Below are positions 14,944-22,160 of a DNA stretch of 40,497 bases, piece after piece (within the stretch, counting starts at the first letter, position 1; each line of letters opens with the position of its first letter). The notes beneath the pieces were generated by a model. It did no database searches. It had not been told where the DNA came from and saw only the letters and a list, made by a program, of their open reading frames with translations. The DNA comes from Candidatus Kaiserbacteria bacterium (GTDB taxonomy: Bacteria > Patescibacteriota > Minisyncoccia > Phycocordibacterales > UBA2100), in assembly GCA_016204805.1 (NCBI GenBank), contig JACQKA010000039.1:1-40497 (forward strand), given 5' to 3'. The position numbers and the translations under genes were made by a program.

Positions 14944-14977
14944 GGGGCGGAGAGCAATCACGCTCACCGCCCCTTTT
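14944..14977 (+). terminator. Intra-operon terminator between the vWA and PP2C genes
   Basis: Stem GGGGCGG-GAGC with its complement, ending at 14973, then TTTT. It lies inside the presumed operon, 26 nt before the next start codon. It may lower expression of phosphatase and kinase relative to PncA and vWA. Confidence 0.65.
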
Positions 14978-15002
14978 CATTGGCCTTCAAGAGGAGAAAA
15001 AG

Positions 15003-15857
15003 ATGAAACTCTACACAGACCATGCTTTCCATATCGGCAAGCCGCATCTCACGGGCGGTACGCCGTGCCAGGACTATGCACTCTCGGGTATCCATGGTGA
15101 TGGCGCGTATGCGGTCGTTTCCGATGGGTGCTCGAGAGGTCGCGAGACCGATGTGGGCGCACGGCTCATTGCGCATGCGATGCGTATGGAATTGTGCGAA
15201 AAAGGTTTGCAGGGTGGTGATTTGCCGAGTTTGCAAGCTCGTTTGCCCCTCGCCAATAATCCGTGGGGATTATCGGAGCAGGATATGCTCGCGACTGTTA
15301 TCGGTGCCTATGCCACGAAAAACAGCGGGGCGGTTCATCTCTACGGAGATGGAGTGATCGCCTTCAAGTACAGAGACGGCACGGTGAATGCGATCAGATA
15401 TGAATGGAGCAAGAATGCGCCGTTCTATCCTGCGTACTGCAGTGCCGAGGCGCTCGCTGGGTTCGGCGCTCTCTATCGAGACCAGCCATATTCTGTGGCG
15501 CGTGCGCAATCTCATCTCTATAAAAGTGGGATTGTTTCGCGCCATGCACTCATGCACTCACTGTGTGATGGAATGAAAGGCTTTCATTACATCATTGGAC
15601 GTTGGGAGATGTATCTCAACCTGGGACTTGAATACGTTGCTGTCTTTACCGACGGCGTTACGCAAGTCGATGGCATGTATTGGGAAGATGTCGTGAAAGA
15701 GCTACTCGCATTCAAGACGATCGAAGGGTCGTTCGCGAAACGGCGATTGATGGCCTTTGTAAGAAATGCCGAAAAGAACGGCCGCGGGTGTCTTGACGAC
15801 ATCGCCTACGCGGTCATTCGTATCGACAAGGAGGAGAAAAATGGCAAGAACACCTAA
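15003..15857 (+). CDS. PP2C-family protein phosphatase (YegK-like)
   Basis: This 284-aa metal-dependent Ser/Thr phosphatase homologue has PCQDYA (Asp24), AVVSDGCSRGRETD (Asp41-Gly42), AVFTDGVTQVDG (near 215) and GCLDDIAYAVIRI (near 270). These are the four metal-binding blocks of PP2C in order. The compact form without a transmembrane segment fits the YegK/TerY-P triad phosphatase. GAGGAGAAAAAG precedes the ATG. Its last 17 nt overlap the kinase gene, so the two are translationally linked. It likely removes phosphates placed by that kinase on itself or on the vWA protein; this is inferred from family context. Confidence 0.87.
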   Translation: MKLYTDHAFHIGKPHLTGGTPCQDYALSGIHGDGAYAVVSDGCSRGRETDVGARLIAHAMRMELCEKGLQGGDLPSLQARLPLANNPWGLSEQDMLATVIGAYATKNSGAVHLYGDGVIAFKYRDGTVNAIRYEWSKNAPFYPAYCSAEALAGFGALYRDQPYSVARAQSHLYKSGIVSRHALMHSLCDGMKGFHYIIGRWEMYLNLGLEYVAVFTDGVTQVDGMYWEDVVKELLAFKTIEGSFAKRRLMAFVRNAEKNGRGCLDDIAYAVIRIDKEEKNGKNT

Positions 15858-17571
15858 TCTTTCGACAGTAGTACTCGAAGGCAAAGGACAAGTAACGCTC
15901 AATGCGAATGCTCACGTCGCCACAGGCGGCGAGGGATCGATCTACCGTATCGGAGACACCGGCATCAAGATATATCTCGATCCGGATAGGATACGACGGG
16001 AAGGGCTTACTGAAAAAGTGAGGATGCTCTCGCAGTTGCGGCATCCGTACATCGTCGCACCACAGGGTTTGGTGACGACGACGACGGGCGTGCCTGTCGG
16101 ATTCTATATGCCGTTCGCGGATGGTACGCCTCTGCCGCGTCTCTTCACCAATGACTTTCGCAAACAGGTCGGCTTCACCGACCCAGATGCATCAAAGCTC
16201 GTTGAAGGGATGCGCGAGGGTGTACAGTTCGCTCATGACCATCAGGCGATCATGGTTGATGGTAATGAGCTCAACTATCTTGGAATGCTTGCAAAGAAGA
16301 GAGCTCCCGAGCCGCGCTTCATTGACGTAGATTCATGGACGATAGGTAGATGGAAATCAACAGCCATCATGCTTTCTATCCGCGACTGGCACGCAAAAGG
16401 ATTTACGCCGCTTACGGATTGGTTTTCGTGGGGCATCGTGACGTTCCAGTTGTATACGGGCATCCATCCATATAAGGGGCGGCTCGATGGATTCGATTTT
16501 GGCGATTTCGAATCCCGCATGAAAGCGAACGCCTCTGTGTTCAGGAAAAGCATACGGTTGAATAACGCCGTACGGGACTTTTCTTGTATTCCTGCAGGGT
16601 TGGCCGGATGGTATGAGGCGGTATTCGAACATGGTGAACGTACCGTACCACCATCGCCGCTTGCGGCGATGCAGATTCCGGCACGTGCTCGTACGATGCG
16701 TGTGGTTGCGACCGGAAAGGGAACATTGGTGTTCGAAAAACTCTTAGAGCGGACGAATGATGAAGCCCTAAGGGTATTTCCCTGCGGCGTCGCGTTGTTC
16801 GCTTCCGGCACGCTGATAGATCTCAGAAGCAAACGCGAGATCGGTACTGCTGATCCCGCCACGGCCGAGGTTGCACGCGTTGAAGATGGCTGGCTCATCG
16901 TGAGTGGCCGCAGTGGAAATATGCGTGCGCAGTATGTCGATCATACGTCGCGCGTAAACCACGTCATCGCCCTTCCCATCACGGGTGAACAGTGTGTGCG
17001 GTATGAAAACAGGCTCTTCATCGTGAGCAACCGGGGGCTTACGGAAATCGTACTCAAGCTCTTCGGCAAACCGATTCTTGCCGTAGGGCAGACTTGGGGA
17101 GCGATGCCATTATCAACCCGTTGGTTCGATGGTTGTGGCATTCAGGATGCACTAGGCGCGGCCTATCTCGTAGCTCCCTATGGGGACGCCATGTGTGCGC
17201 ATATCCGTGTGCGTGAACTTGATGGCATCACGCCAGTTGCCGCAAAGTCGGGCAATCGTTTTGTTGCGGTCGCTGGTATCGACAAATCAGGCACATATCG
17301 AAAATACGAATTCGCATGCAACAAAGACTACGACGCCTATACCCTTTGGCAGGGTAAGGCCGATGGACCGGAGCTCAACATGGCGATTCTCGCGCGCGGC
17401 GTGTGTGCGACCATCGTCGAGGACGGCAGGATGTCGATATTCGTGCCCTCAACAGGCGCGAAGACTGATGTGCAAGATCCACATATCGCGACAGACATGA
17501 CGTTGTACGCAGATACCGATCGGGTGGTATACACCCGTGACGATGCTGTGTGGAGTGTGAAGATGAAATAG
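15841..17571 (+). CDS. Ser/Thr protein kinase (YegI-like) with beta-rich C-terminal domain
   Basis: This 576-aa protein has a divergent but complete kinase domain (about 25-285): Gly loop TGGEGSIYRI (28-37), Lys43 (GIKIYL), catalytic Asp140 with Asn145 (VDGNELNYLG) and the DFG-equivalent Asp162-Val-Asp in FIDVDSW, typical of YegI/TerY-P kinases. From about 310 to 576 come repeated beta-strand-like units (for example DGWLIVSG, NRLFIVSNRG, GNRFVAVAG, DGRMSIFVPS), which suggests a beta-propeller, probably a sensor or binding platform. ATG 15841 follows AAGGAGGAG and lies inside the end of the phosphatase gene. No transmembrane segment is visible. A strong terminator follows. Confidence 0.85.
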   Translation: MARTPNLSTVVLEGKGQVTLNANAHVATGGEGSIYRIGDTGIKIYLDPDRIRREGLTEKVRMLSQLRHPYIVAPQGLVTTTTGVPVGFYMPFADGTPLPRLFTNDFRKQVGFTDPDASKLVEGMREGVQFAHDHQAIMVDGNELNYLGMLAKKRAPEPRFIDVDSWTIGRWKSTAIMLSIRDWHAKGFTPLTDWFSWGIVTFQLYTGIHPYKGRLDGFDFGDFESRMKANASVFRKSIRLNNAVRDFSCIPAGLAGWYEAVFEHGERTVPPSPLAAMQIPARARTMRVVATGKGTLVFEKLLERTNDEALRVFPCGVALFASGTLIDLRSKREIGTADPATAEVARVEDGWLIVSGRSGNMRAQYVDHTSRVNHVIALPITGEQCVRYENRLFIVSNRGLTEIVLKLFGKPILAVGQTWGAMPLSTRWFDGCGIQDALGAAYLVAPYGDAMCAHIRVRELDGITPVAAKSGNRFVAVAGIDKSGTYRKYEFACNKDYDAYTLWQGKADGPELNMAILARGVCATIVEDGRMSIFVPSTGAKTDVQDPHIATDMTLYADTDRVVYTRDDAVWSVKMK

Positions 17572-17588
17572 TTCTTTACAGTGAAGTG

Positions 17589-17617
17589 GCGCGGCAGGAA
17601 ATCCTGCCGCGCTTTTT
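17589..17617 (+). terminator. Strong terminator after the kinase gene
   Basis: A perfect 11-bp stem (17589-17599, 17602-17612; GCGCGGCAGGA and its complement) is followed by TTTTT. It ends the pncA-vWA-PP2C-kinase unit. The pncB -35 box begins 3 nt later. Confidence 0.85.
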
Positions 17618-17619
17618 GT

Positions 17620-17647
17620 TTGACAGACAAATAATAGTGTATATACT
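17620..17647 (+). promoter_or_regulatory. pncB promoter
   Basis: TTGACA (17620-17625), 16 nt, TATACT (17642-17647). It predicts a leader of about 80 nt with a GCAACC/GGTTGC hairpin before the AGGAGG of pncB. Confidence 0.7.
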
Positions 17648-17653
17648 ACACTA
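17635..17653 (+). promoter_or_regulatory. NrtR operator, site 3
   Basis: Perfect half sites TAGTGTA (17635-17641) and TACACTA (17647-17653) with a 5-bp spacer, overlapping the -10 of the pncB promoter. It shares architecture with the operators at 10794 and 12971. Confidence 0.78.
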
Positions 17654-17735
17654 AGTATGGCTGGGTGCAACCTTGCGGAAGTGTATTTTCTGTGGTTAGG
17701 TTGCCCGAGCATTTGGACGTTAACAGGAGGAAAAG

Positions 17736-18983
17736 ATGGAGCTCTGGAAACGAGACAGGCCGATTATCGAGAGTCTGCTCGAAATCGACGTCTATAAGCT
17801 TCTGATGCTCAACTTCATCGATAGGTTTTATCCGAATCTTGAAGCGCGGTTCACACTCAAGAATCGCACGAATGGAGTAGAGATAGCCAAATATATCGAC
17901 AAGAGAGAACTGGAGGATCAGCTTGCGCATGTGGCAGGACTTCGTTTCAGTGGGACGGATGTCGCGTACCTACGGACATGGGGCGTATTCCCGGAGCATT
18001 TCTTGCGCGGGCTCTCCGGCTTGCGGCTACCGCCGCTTTCCGTGGCAAAGTACCATTGCGGGGGTGCACTGAAACTCGACGTTTCTGCGCGTGGCAGGTG
18101 GTCTGAAGTAACGTTATGGGAAACCATCGTACTTGCCATTGTGAACGAATTGTACACGCGTGGGTATGTTAGGAAGCAGGGCCTTTCTGAGCAAGAGCTT
18201 GTCCAAATGGGCATAGATCGTCTGGAAGAGAAAATGAAAATCTTGATGAAGAATCTGGGCGTACGGTTCGCACAATTTGGACTTCGACGGCGCTTCAGCG
18301 GTGCGTGGGAAGAATATATCACTCGCGTGCTCGCGAATGCTGTTCCCAAAAGCATGGTCGGCGTTTCAAACATCCGCCTCGCGCGTGATCTTGGTGTCGA
18401 GGCAGTCGGCACGAACGCACACGAGCTCCCGATGGCATTGTATGCGCTCGCGCGGCATGCAAGCGATGAAGCGGCGCGGCAAGCTCCATACGAGGTGTTG
18501 CGCCAGTGGCAGATGCTCTACGGCCAAAGACTACTTGTTATGTTGCCGGATACGTTCGGTACGGACTCATTCCTCGATGGTCTGTCGAGGCAGTATGCGC
18601 TTGATTGGCGTGGCTCGCGGCAGGATTCAGGCGATCCGTATGCGTACGGTGAGAAGTGGCTGGCGTTCTACAAGAAGCACGGCATTGATGCCCGCGACAA
18701 GCTCATCATTTTCAGCGATGGGTTGGATGCCGGAAAGATGGTCAGCTTGTACGAGCGATTCTCGCCGCACATCAATGTATCATTCGGATGGGGCACCAAT
18801 CTCACCAACGATCTCGGTGTTCCGCCTCTCTCGCTTGTGATGAAACTTGCTGAAGCGGCAGGAAATCCGGCAACAAAGCTTTCTGACAATATCGCGAAAG
18901 CGACAGGTCCGGAAGAAGAGATCAGAGTTGCGAAACGCATTTTCGGCTACGACGTTGCTTTCAACGAACAGCCGATGTATTGA
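17736..18983 (+). CDS. pncB: Nicotinate phosphoribosyltransferase
   Basis: This 415-aa enzyme joins nicotinate to PRPP with ATP hydrolysis, giving nicotinate mononucleotide. It matches the PncB family throughout: DVYKLLMLN (18-26), FGLRRRFS (181-188), GVSNIRLARDLGVEAVGTNAHE with the phosphorylated histidine expected at His229, RQDSGDP (near 296) and FSDGLDAGKM. Length is normal. AGGAGGAAAAG precedes the ATG. It has its own operator-covered promoter and a terminator, so it forms a separate transcript from pncA but would share control. Nicotinamide to NaMN is thus complete in the window. The last step (NadE) is not here. Confidence 0.94.
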   Translation: MELWKRDRPIIESLLEIDVYKLLMLNFIDRFYPNLEARFTLKNRTNGVEIAKYIDKRELEDQLAHVAGLRFSGTDVAYLRTWGVFPEHFLRGLSGLRLPPLSVAKYHCGGALKLDVSARGRWSEVTLWETIVLAIVNELYTRGYVRKQGLSEQELVQMGIDRLEEKMKILMKNLGVRFAQFGLRRRFSGAWEEYITRVLANAVPKSMVGVSNIRLARDLGVEAVGTNAHELPMALYALARHASDEAARQAPYEVLRQWQMLYGQRLLVMLPDTFGTDSFLDGLSRQYALDWRGSRQDSGDPYAYGEKWLAFYKKHGIDARDKLIIFSDGLDAGKMVSLYERFSPHINVSFGWGTNLTNDLGVPPLSLVMKLAEAAGNPATKLSDNIAKATGPEEEIRVAKRIFGYDVAFNEQPMY

Positions 18984-18988
18984 TTTTT

Positions 18989-19019
18989 AGCTCCGATAGC
19001 CAAGCTATCGGGGCTTTTT
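18989..19019 (+). terminator. Terminator after pncB
   Basis: A 12-bp stem (18989-19000, 19004-19015, with one wobble pair) with loop CAA and TTTTT tail. It abuts the stop codon of the convergent protease gene. Confidence 0.8.
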
Positions 19020-20164
19020 CATTGTTGCGGTACCTGATCCACGAGCTTTTGGGCAAGGACTGCAAGTTGATTTACGCGGAAATCATTTGCGTGCTCGAGA
19101 ATGTCGCCGTTCAGGAATTCAGAAAGCCCCATACCAGTGTGTTCGCGGATGCTTCGGTCTACATGGGCGATGGTGACGGCGCGCAAGTCGCGGTCGGCAG
19201 TCGTTTCGCCTTCGCTCGTCGTGACGATGAGCCCTACCAGATTGCCCCACCTGTTGACGATGGCGCCGCCGGAAGAGCCGCCTTGCGCCACTATGGCGCC
19301 ACCGAGCGATAACAGATCGATCGAACTATTTTTGAACGTATAGAGTTTACGGATGGCTCCGAAGGTTGTTGTAGGATAGAGATTATTCATCACGATAAAT
19401 CCGCCGACGAATCCCGCAGGGTAACTGGCGAGCAAAACAGGGTCGCCCTCAAATGACACGCCTTCGCGCGTGTCATACGCAAGATGACGGATCGGCGGAG
19501 GTGTAGGTACGGTGGGGAGAGGTGCAAGCAGGAGCAGTGAGTAATCATGTTCACCGGTTCCCGTCGGCTGTGGACTGCGAAGGTCTTGCGCGTGTGCATC
19601 CACCCATGTCGACGGCATGAACAGCGTTCGCAATTTCCATGCGGATTGTGCCGGTGAGCCGGCGCGTGCGGTGCACGTGATATTTTGCGAAACTTCCGAC
19701 AGCAATACATATTGACCGACATGTGCATTGGTGAGCACAACGCCGCGCTCATCGATCACGACGCCGCTACCGCTCACTGACTGGCCATTATTGACGATGC
19801 AGAGGATATTGATGATCGCGGCACGCGTTATAATATCAAGTGCCGAATCGGAGAGTTGCGGATATACATATGGATTTTTGATGCGTGTAACGTACGGGTC
19901 AGGGTCTGCTTTGATGGCCGGCTCGGTTGGCGCGACCAATTGCGGCTTCGGCGTGGATTTTTTTACCGGTGTGGTTTTCTGTTGGGGTGCCGGTTCGGAT
20001 GTCGTTGCGACCGGCAGGGCTGGTGCCTCATAAATGATAGCGGCCTGTTCGGTGGTTGTTGTCGCGGTGTGATCAACCGTGGGGGCTTCGATGTCAGACG
20101 CGAGTATCATCAGCGCCAGAAATGCGCTGACTACCACCACAAGCACGGAATAAGGCCACGACAT
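19019..20164 (-). CDS. Membrane-anchored trypsin-like serine protease
   Basis: This 381-aa protein has an N-terminal transmembrane anchor (about 6-22) and a long Pro/Thr/Ala-rich stalk (about 25-90). A chymotrypsin-fold domain follows, with His148 (LTNAHVG), Asp207 (GEHDYSLL) and Ser298 (GGSSGG), a complete triad, and two cysteines (Cys122, Cys164) that may form a disulfide. No PDZ domain is visible, so it is not a standard DegP or HtrA protein. The catalytic part should face outward and may cut envelope or host-surface proteins. The minus-strand TAGAAT (plus-strand 20171-20176) ends 6 nt before the ATG, so it is probably leaderless. It is convergent with pncB. Confidence 0.85.
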   Translation of the reverse strand: MSWPYSVLVVVVSAFLALMILASDIEAPTVDHTATTTTEQAAIIYEAPALPVATTSEPAPQQKTTPVKKSTPKPQLVAPTEPAIKADPDPYVTRIKNPYVYPQLSDSALDIITRAAIINILCIVNNGQSVSGSGVVIDERGVVLTNAHVGQYVLLSEVSQNITCTARAGSPAQSAWKLRTLFMPSTWVDAHAQDLRSPQPTGTGEHDYSLLLLAPLPTVPTPPPIRHLAYDTREGVSFEGDPVLLASYPAGFVGGFIVMNNLYPTTTFGAIRKLYTFKNSSIDLLSLGGAIVAQGGSSGGAIVNRWGNLVGLIVTTSEGETTADRDLRAVTIAHVDRSIREHTGMGLSEFLNGDILEHANDFRVNQLAVLAQKLVDQVPQQ

Positions 20165-20298
20165 CGGTTTATTCTAGGATATGCACAGGTTATGAGCAAA
20201 GAACCCCTTGACGTCTGCACTGCACAAAATACAATGCCCCTTGCTCGTGGATACTTTTTCTTCGGGCGCATTAGTCGTTTGATAATATCTGACGAAGT

Positions 20299-20439
20299 AT
20301 GGATCCGTGGGACGTGAAAGAGGACGAGACAGATGAACCTCGGAAACGAGGGGTGGATGGCGCGGAATTCGATGTGGAGGGAGACGAAGACGAGGACGAT
20401 GCTGTGGATGGTATGGAAGGGGAGGAAGACGATGAATAG
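20299..20439 (+). CDS. Acidic microprotein (46 aa)
   Basis: This short frame is very rich in Asp and Glu (about half of its residues), with one basic patch RKRG near position 15. A terminator follows 27 nt after the stop, and a TAATAT-like box lies about 10 nt upstream. It has no recognisable domain. Such DE-rich small proteins can mimic DNA or bind basic proteins, but this is a guess. The purine-rich composition could also give an open frame by chance. Confidence 0.4.
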   Translation: MDPWDVKEDETDEPRKRGVDGAEFDVEGDEDEDDAVDGMEGEEDDE

Positions 20440-20465
20440 AAACAAGACACAGATGCTTTTTTGTC

Positions 20466-20492
20466 AAAAACCACCGGTTTTCGGTGGTTTTT
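20466..20492 (+). terminator. Terminator after the acidic microprotein frame
   Basis: An 11-bp stem (20466-20476, 20482-20492; AAAAACCACCG and complement) ending in TTTTT. It supports a plus-strand transcript over 20299-20439. Confidence 0.7.
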
Positions 20493-20620
20493 GCACCACA
20501 AGTCGATGATGTCCACGGAAGGCGCTTGCCGGCAATACACAGGCAGTTGGTACACTAGGGAAACCCTAACGGGTATATTAGTACACCGGCAAAAATAATT
20601 TGACGGGTAACTTGTAGGAT

Positions 20621-20695
20621 ATGAACGATACAAACCCTGACCAGAAGAAGGAGGAAAAGAAGGAAGGCGATGGCACCACACAGCCACAAGAATAA
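20621..20695 (+). CDS. Charged microprotein (24 aa)
   Basis: This hydrophilic 24-residue frame is rich in Lys, Glu and Gln and begins MNDTNPDQKKEEKK. It lies 19 nt before the Cys-rich frame and shares the same downstream terminator. TAGGAT lies directly against the ATG, and no Shine-Dalgarno site is visible. Coding status is uncertain. Confidence 0.25.
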   Translation: MNDTNPDQKKEEKKEGDGTTQPQE

Positions 20696-20714
20696 TTATT
20701 AGGTTGCACATCCT

Positions 20715-20807
20715 ATGGATATGGATAACAACAACTGTACTTGCCAAGGAGCAAAGAAGTGCGACCATGCAGGAACAACGTGTGATTGTGGTTGCACCGG
20801 TGAGTAG
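20715..20807 (+). CDS. Cysteine-rich metallothionein-like microprotein (30 aa)
   Basis: In 30 residues there are six cysteines and one histidine: CTC (8-10), Cys16 with His18, and CDCGC (23-27). Paired C-x-C motifs at both ends are typical of metal-thiolate clusters. The rest is small and polar (Asn, Asp, Gly, Thr), which fits a folded metal-binding peptide better than random sequence. A very strong terminator starts 11 nt after the stop. I do not know a named family. Zn, Cu or Fe-S binding is inferred from composition only. Confidence 0.5.
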   Translation: MDMDNNNCTCQGAKKCDHAGTTCDCGCTGE

Positions 20808-20817
20808 TTTTGGATAC

Positions 20818-20856
20818 AAACACAAAACCTTCCGTAGTACGGAAGGTTTTGTGTTT
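20818..20856 (+). terminator. Strong terminator after the Cys-rich microprotein
   Basis: An 18-bp perfect stem (20818-20835, 20839-20856) with a 3-nt loop and T-rich 3' end. It lies 30 nt before tRNA-Gly(TCC). Confidence 0.85.
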
Positions 20857-20886
20857 TCGCGGGCATTGGGTACGATAAGCACTGTT

Positions 20887-20960
20887 GCGGGATTGGTGTA
20901 ATGGCAACACGGCAGTTTTCCAAACTGCAAACGGGAGTTCGATCCTCCCATCCCGCACCA
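20887..20960 (+). tRNA. tRNA-Gly (anticodon TCC), CCA encoded
   Basis: Acceptor GCGGGAT/ATCCCGC, D arm GTGT/ACAC, anticodon stem GCAGT/ACTGC with loop TTTCCAA (anticodon TCC), and T arm GGAG/CTCC. Discriminator A is followed by CCA at 20958-20960, unlike the other three tRNAs here. Confidence 0.93.
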
Positions 20961-20994
20961 AACCAAAGAACCGCCTTAAGGCGGTTCTTTGGTT
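20961..20994. terminator. Hairpin between tRNA-Gly and the HU gene
   Basis: A perfect 15-bp stem (20961-20975, 20980-20994) with loop TTAA directly follows the tRNA CCA. It can serve both the tRNA transcript and the convergent HU gene, although a free T tract is weak on either side. Confidence 0.6.
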
Positions 20995-21012
20995 TGGAAA
21001 ATAGCGACGAAG

Positions 21013-21285
21013 CTATTTCACCGCATCCTTGAGGGTCTTTGAAGCGCTGAACTTCGGTACGCGCATTGCAGGGATCTGCACTGCGGCGCCTGTTCGCGGG
21101 TTGCGGCCGGTGCGGCCTGCGCGCATTTTTGAGACAAATTTTCCCAATCCTGCGATCGCCACTTCCTCACCCTTTTTGAGGGAAGTAGTGACTTCGTCGA
21201 TAACTTTATCCATCATGCGCTCTGCGTCCGCCTTGGTGCACCCACACGATTCCGCGATTCGGTCCACGAGATCCATCTTGTTCAT
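21013..21285 (-). CDS. HU-family DNA-binding protein
   Basis: This 90-aa histone-like protein bends and packages DNA as a dimer. It has the helical N-terminus (DLVDRIAESCGCTKADAERMMDKVIDEV), the GEEVAIAGLGKFVSK core and the arm RAGRTGRNPRTGAAVQIPAMRVPKFSASKTLKDAV with the conserved RNP region that inserts in the minor groove. Length is normal. A/T-rich sequence with -10-like boxes lies just before the ATG, with no obvious Shine-Dalgarno site. Confidence 0.95.
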   Translation of the reverse strand: MNKMDLVDRIAESCGCTKADAERMMDKVIDEVTTSLKKGEEVAIAGLGKFVSKMRAGRTGRNPRTGAAVQIPAMRVPKFSASKTLKDAVK

Positions 21286-21480
21286 ATGTCTTATATGTAT
21301 AGCCTTTTATTAATACAGTCGACCCGATAAATGCTTCCTAACCATTGTTCTCAAAGAATGCAAGTGTGTCAATAGAGCCATTTTTTAGACAGGGGAAAAG
21401 CGAAAAATGCAATTTTCTGCTAGAAATTCGTGGTCTATAACGGCCACCATCGCAATTCCTCCATATCTGGAAGAATGTGT

Positions 21481-21567
21481 CTTAGAAACTGTCTAAAATC
21501 TTCGTGGTGCCCAAGGCAGAAAAGCAAGGGTTTCTGCTTGGGGGAAAGATTTTAGACAGTTTCTGAG
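21481..21567. repeat. Long hairpin upstream of the secretion operon
   Basis: Perfect 19-bp arms (21484-21502, 21546-21564) extend a few pairs outward, and an inner stem CCCAAG-CAGAAA pairs with TTTCTG-CTTGGG. The 43-nt spacer is almost fully folded. TTTAGACAG also occurs alone near 21385. The rest of the 21314-21631 gap holds no gene; it ends in the prgI promoter. Confidence 0.7.
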
Positions 21568-21631
21568 GCATTGCCGGAGTGTGAGTAATCCATTCTGGGG
21601 AGTCTTGCGCGGAGTATACTATGTATACGCT

Positions 21632-22144
21632 ATGCAGTTCCAAATCCCTCAATTCATCGAAGTCGAGGATAAGATCTTCGGACCTCTGACCTTCAAACAA
21701 TTTATTTATCTCGCGGGTGCGTTGGGTAGTGCCTTTATTGCGTGGCGCCTTTTCCCCCTCTATATAGCCATCTTCGTGATAATGGGCGTCGGCGGCCTCG
21801 GTGCGGCGCTTGCGTTATTCGAATGGAACGGCCGCCCCTTCATTCTCGGGCTTGAATACGGATTTTATTACCTCATCAACACGAAACTGTATCTCTGGAG
21901 CCATGAACGCAAGCAAAAAAAGGCGCGGGAGGCGCTCAAAGAGAACAAAAAGGTTGCCGAAGTGTATGTCCCGCGCCTCTCGGACAGTAAACTGCACGAC
22001 TTGGCATGGTCTCTCGACATAAAAGAAAAAGTAGGGCAGGTGGGTATTCGTGATTTTTCTGCGCCGGGAATGCAATTACAACCGCGCGCAACCACCGATG
22101 CGCTTGCGGCAGTCCACACAGCAAAAGAAGCCGTGGTGCGATGA
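21632..22144 (+). CDS. PrgI-family type IV secretion membrane protein
   Basis: This 170-aa protein has the PrgI pattern: QFQIPQFIEVEDKIFGPLTFKQFIYLAG followed by two hydrophobic helices (about 24-44 and 47-66), then a charged cytoplasmic C-terminal half. PrgI proteins belong to the inner-membrane part of type IV secretion systems in Gram-positive and CPR bacteria, near VirB4. TATACT (21615-21620) lies 11 nt before ATG 21632, so the leader is only a few nt. It is the first gene of a run of six plus-strand genes, ahead of the TraC-like and VirB4 genes. Confidence 0.82.
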   Translation: MQFQIPQFIEVEDKIFGPLTFKQFIYLAGALGSAFIAWRLFPLYIAIFVIMGVGGLGAALALFEWNGRPFILGLEYGFYYLINTKLYLWSHERKQKKAREALKENKKVAEVYVPRLSDSKLHDLAWSLDIKEKVGQVGIRDFSAPGMQLQPRATTDALAAVHTAKEAVVR

Positions 22145-22160
22145 TGTATACATATTTTTC

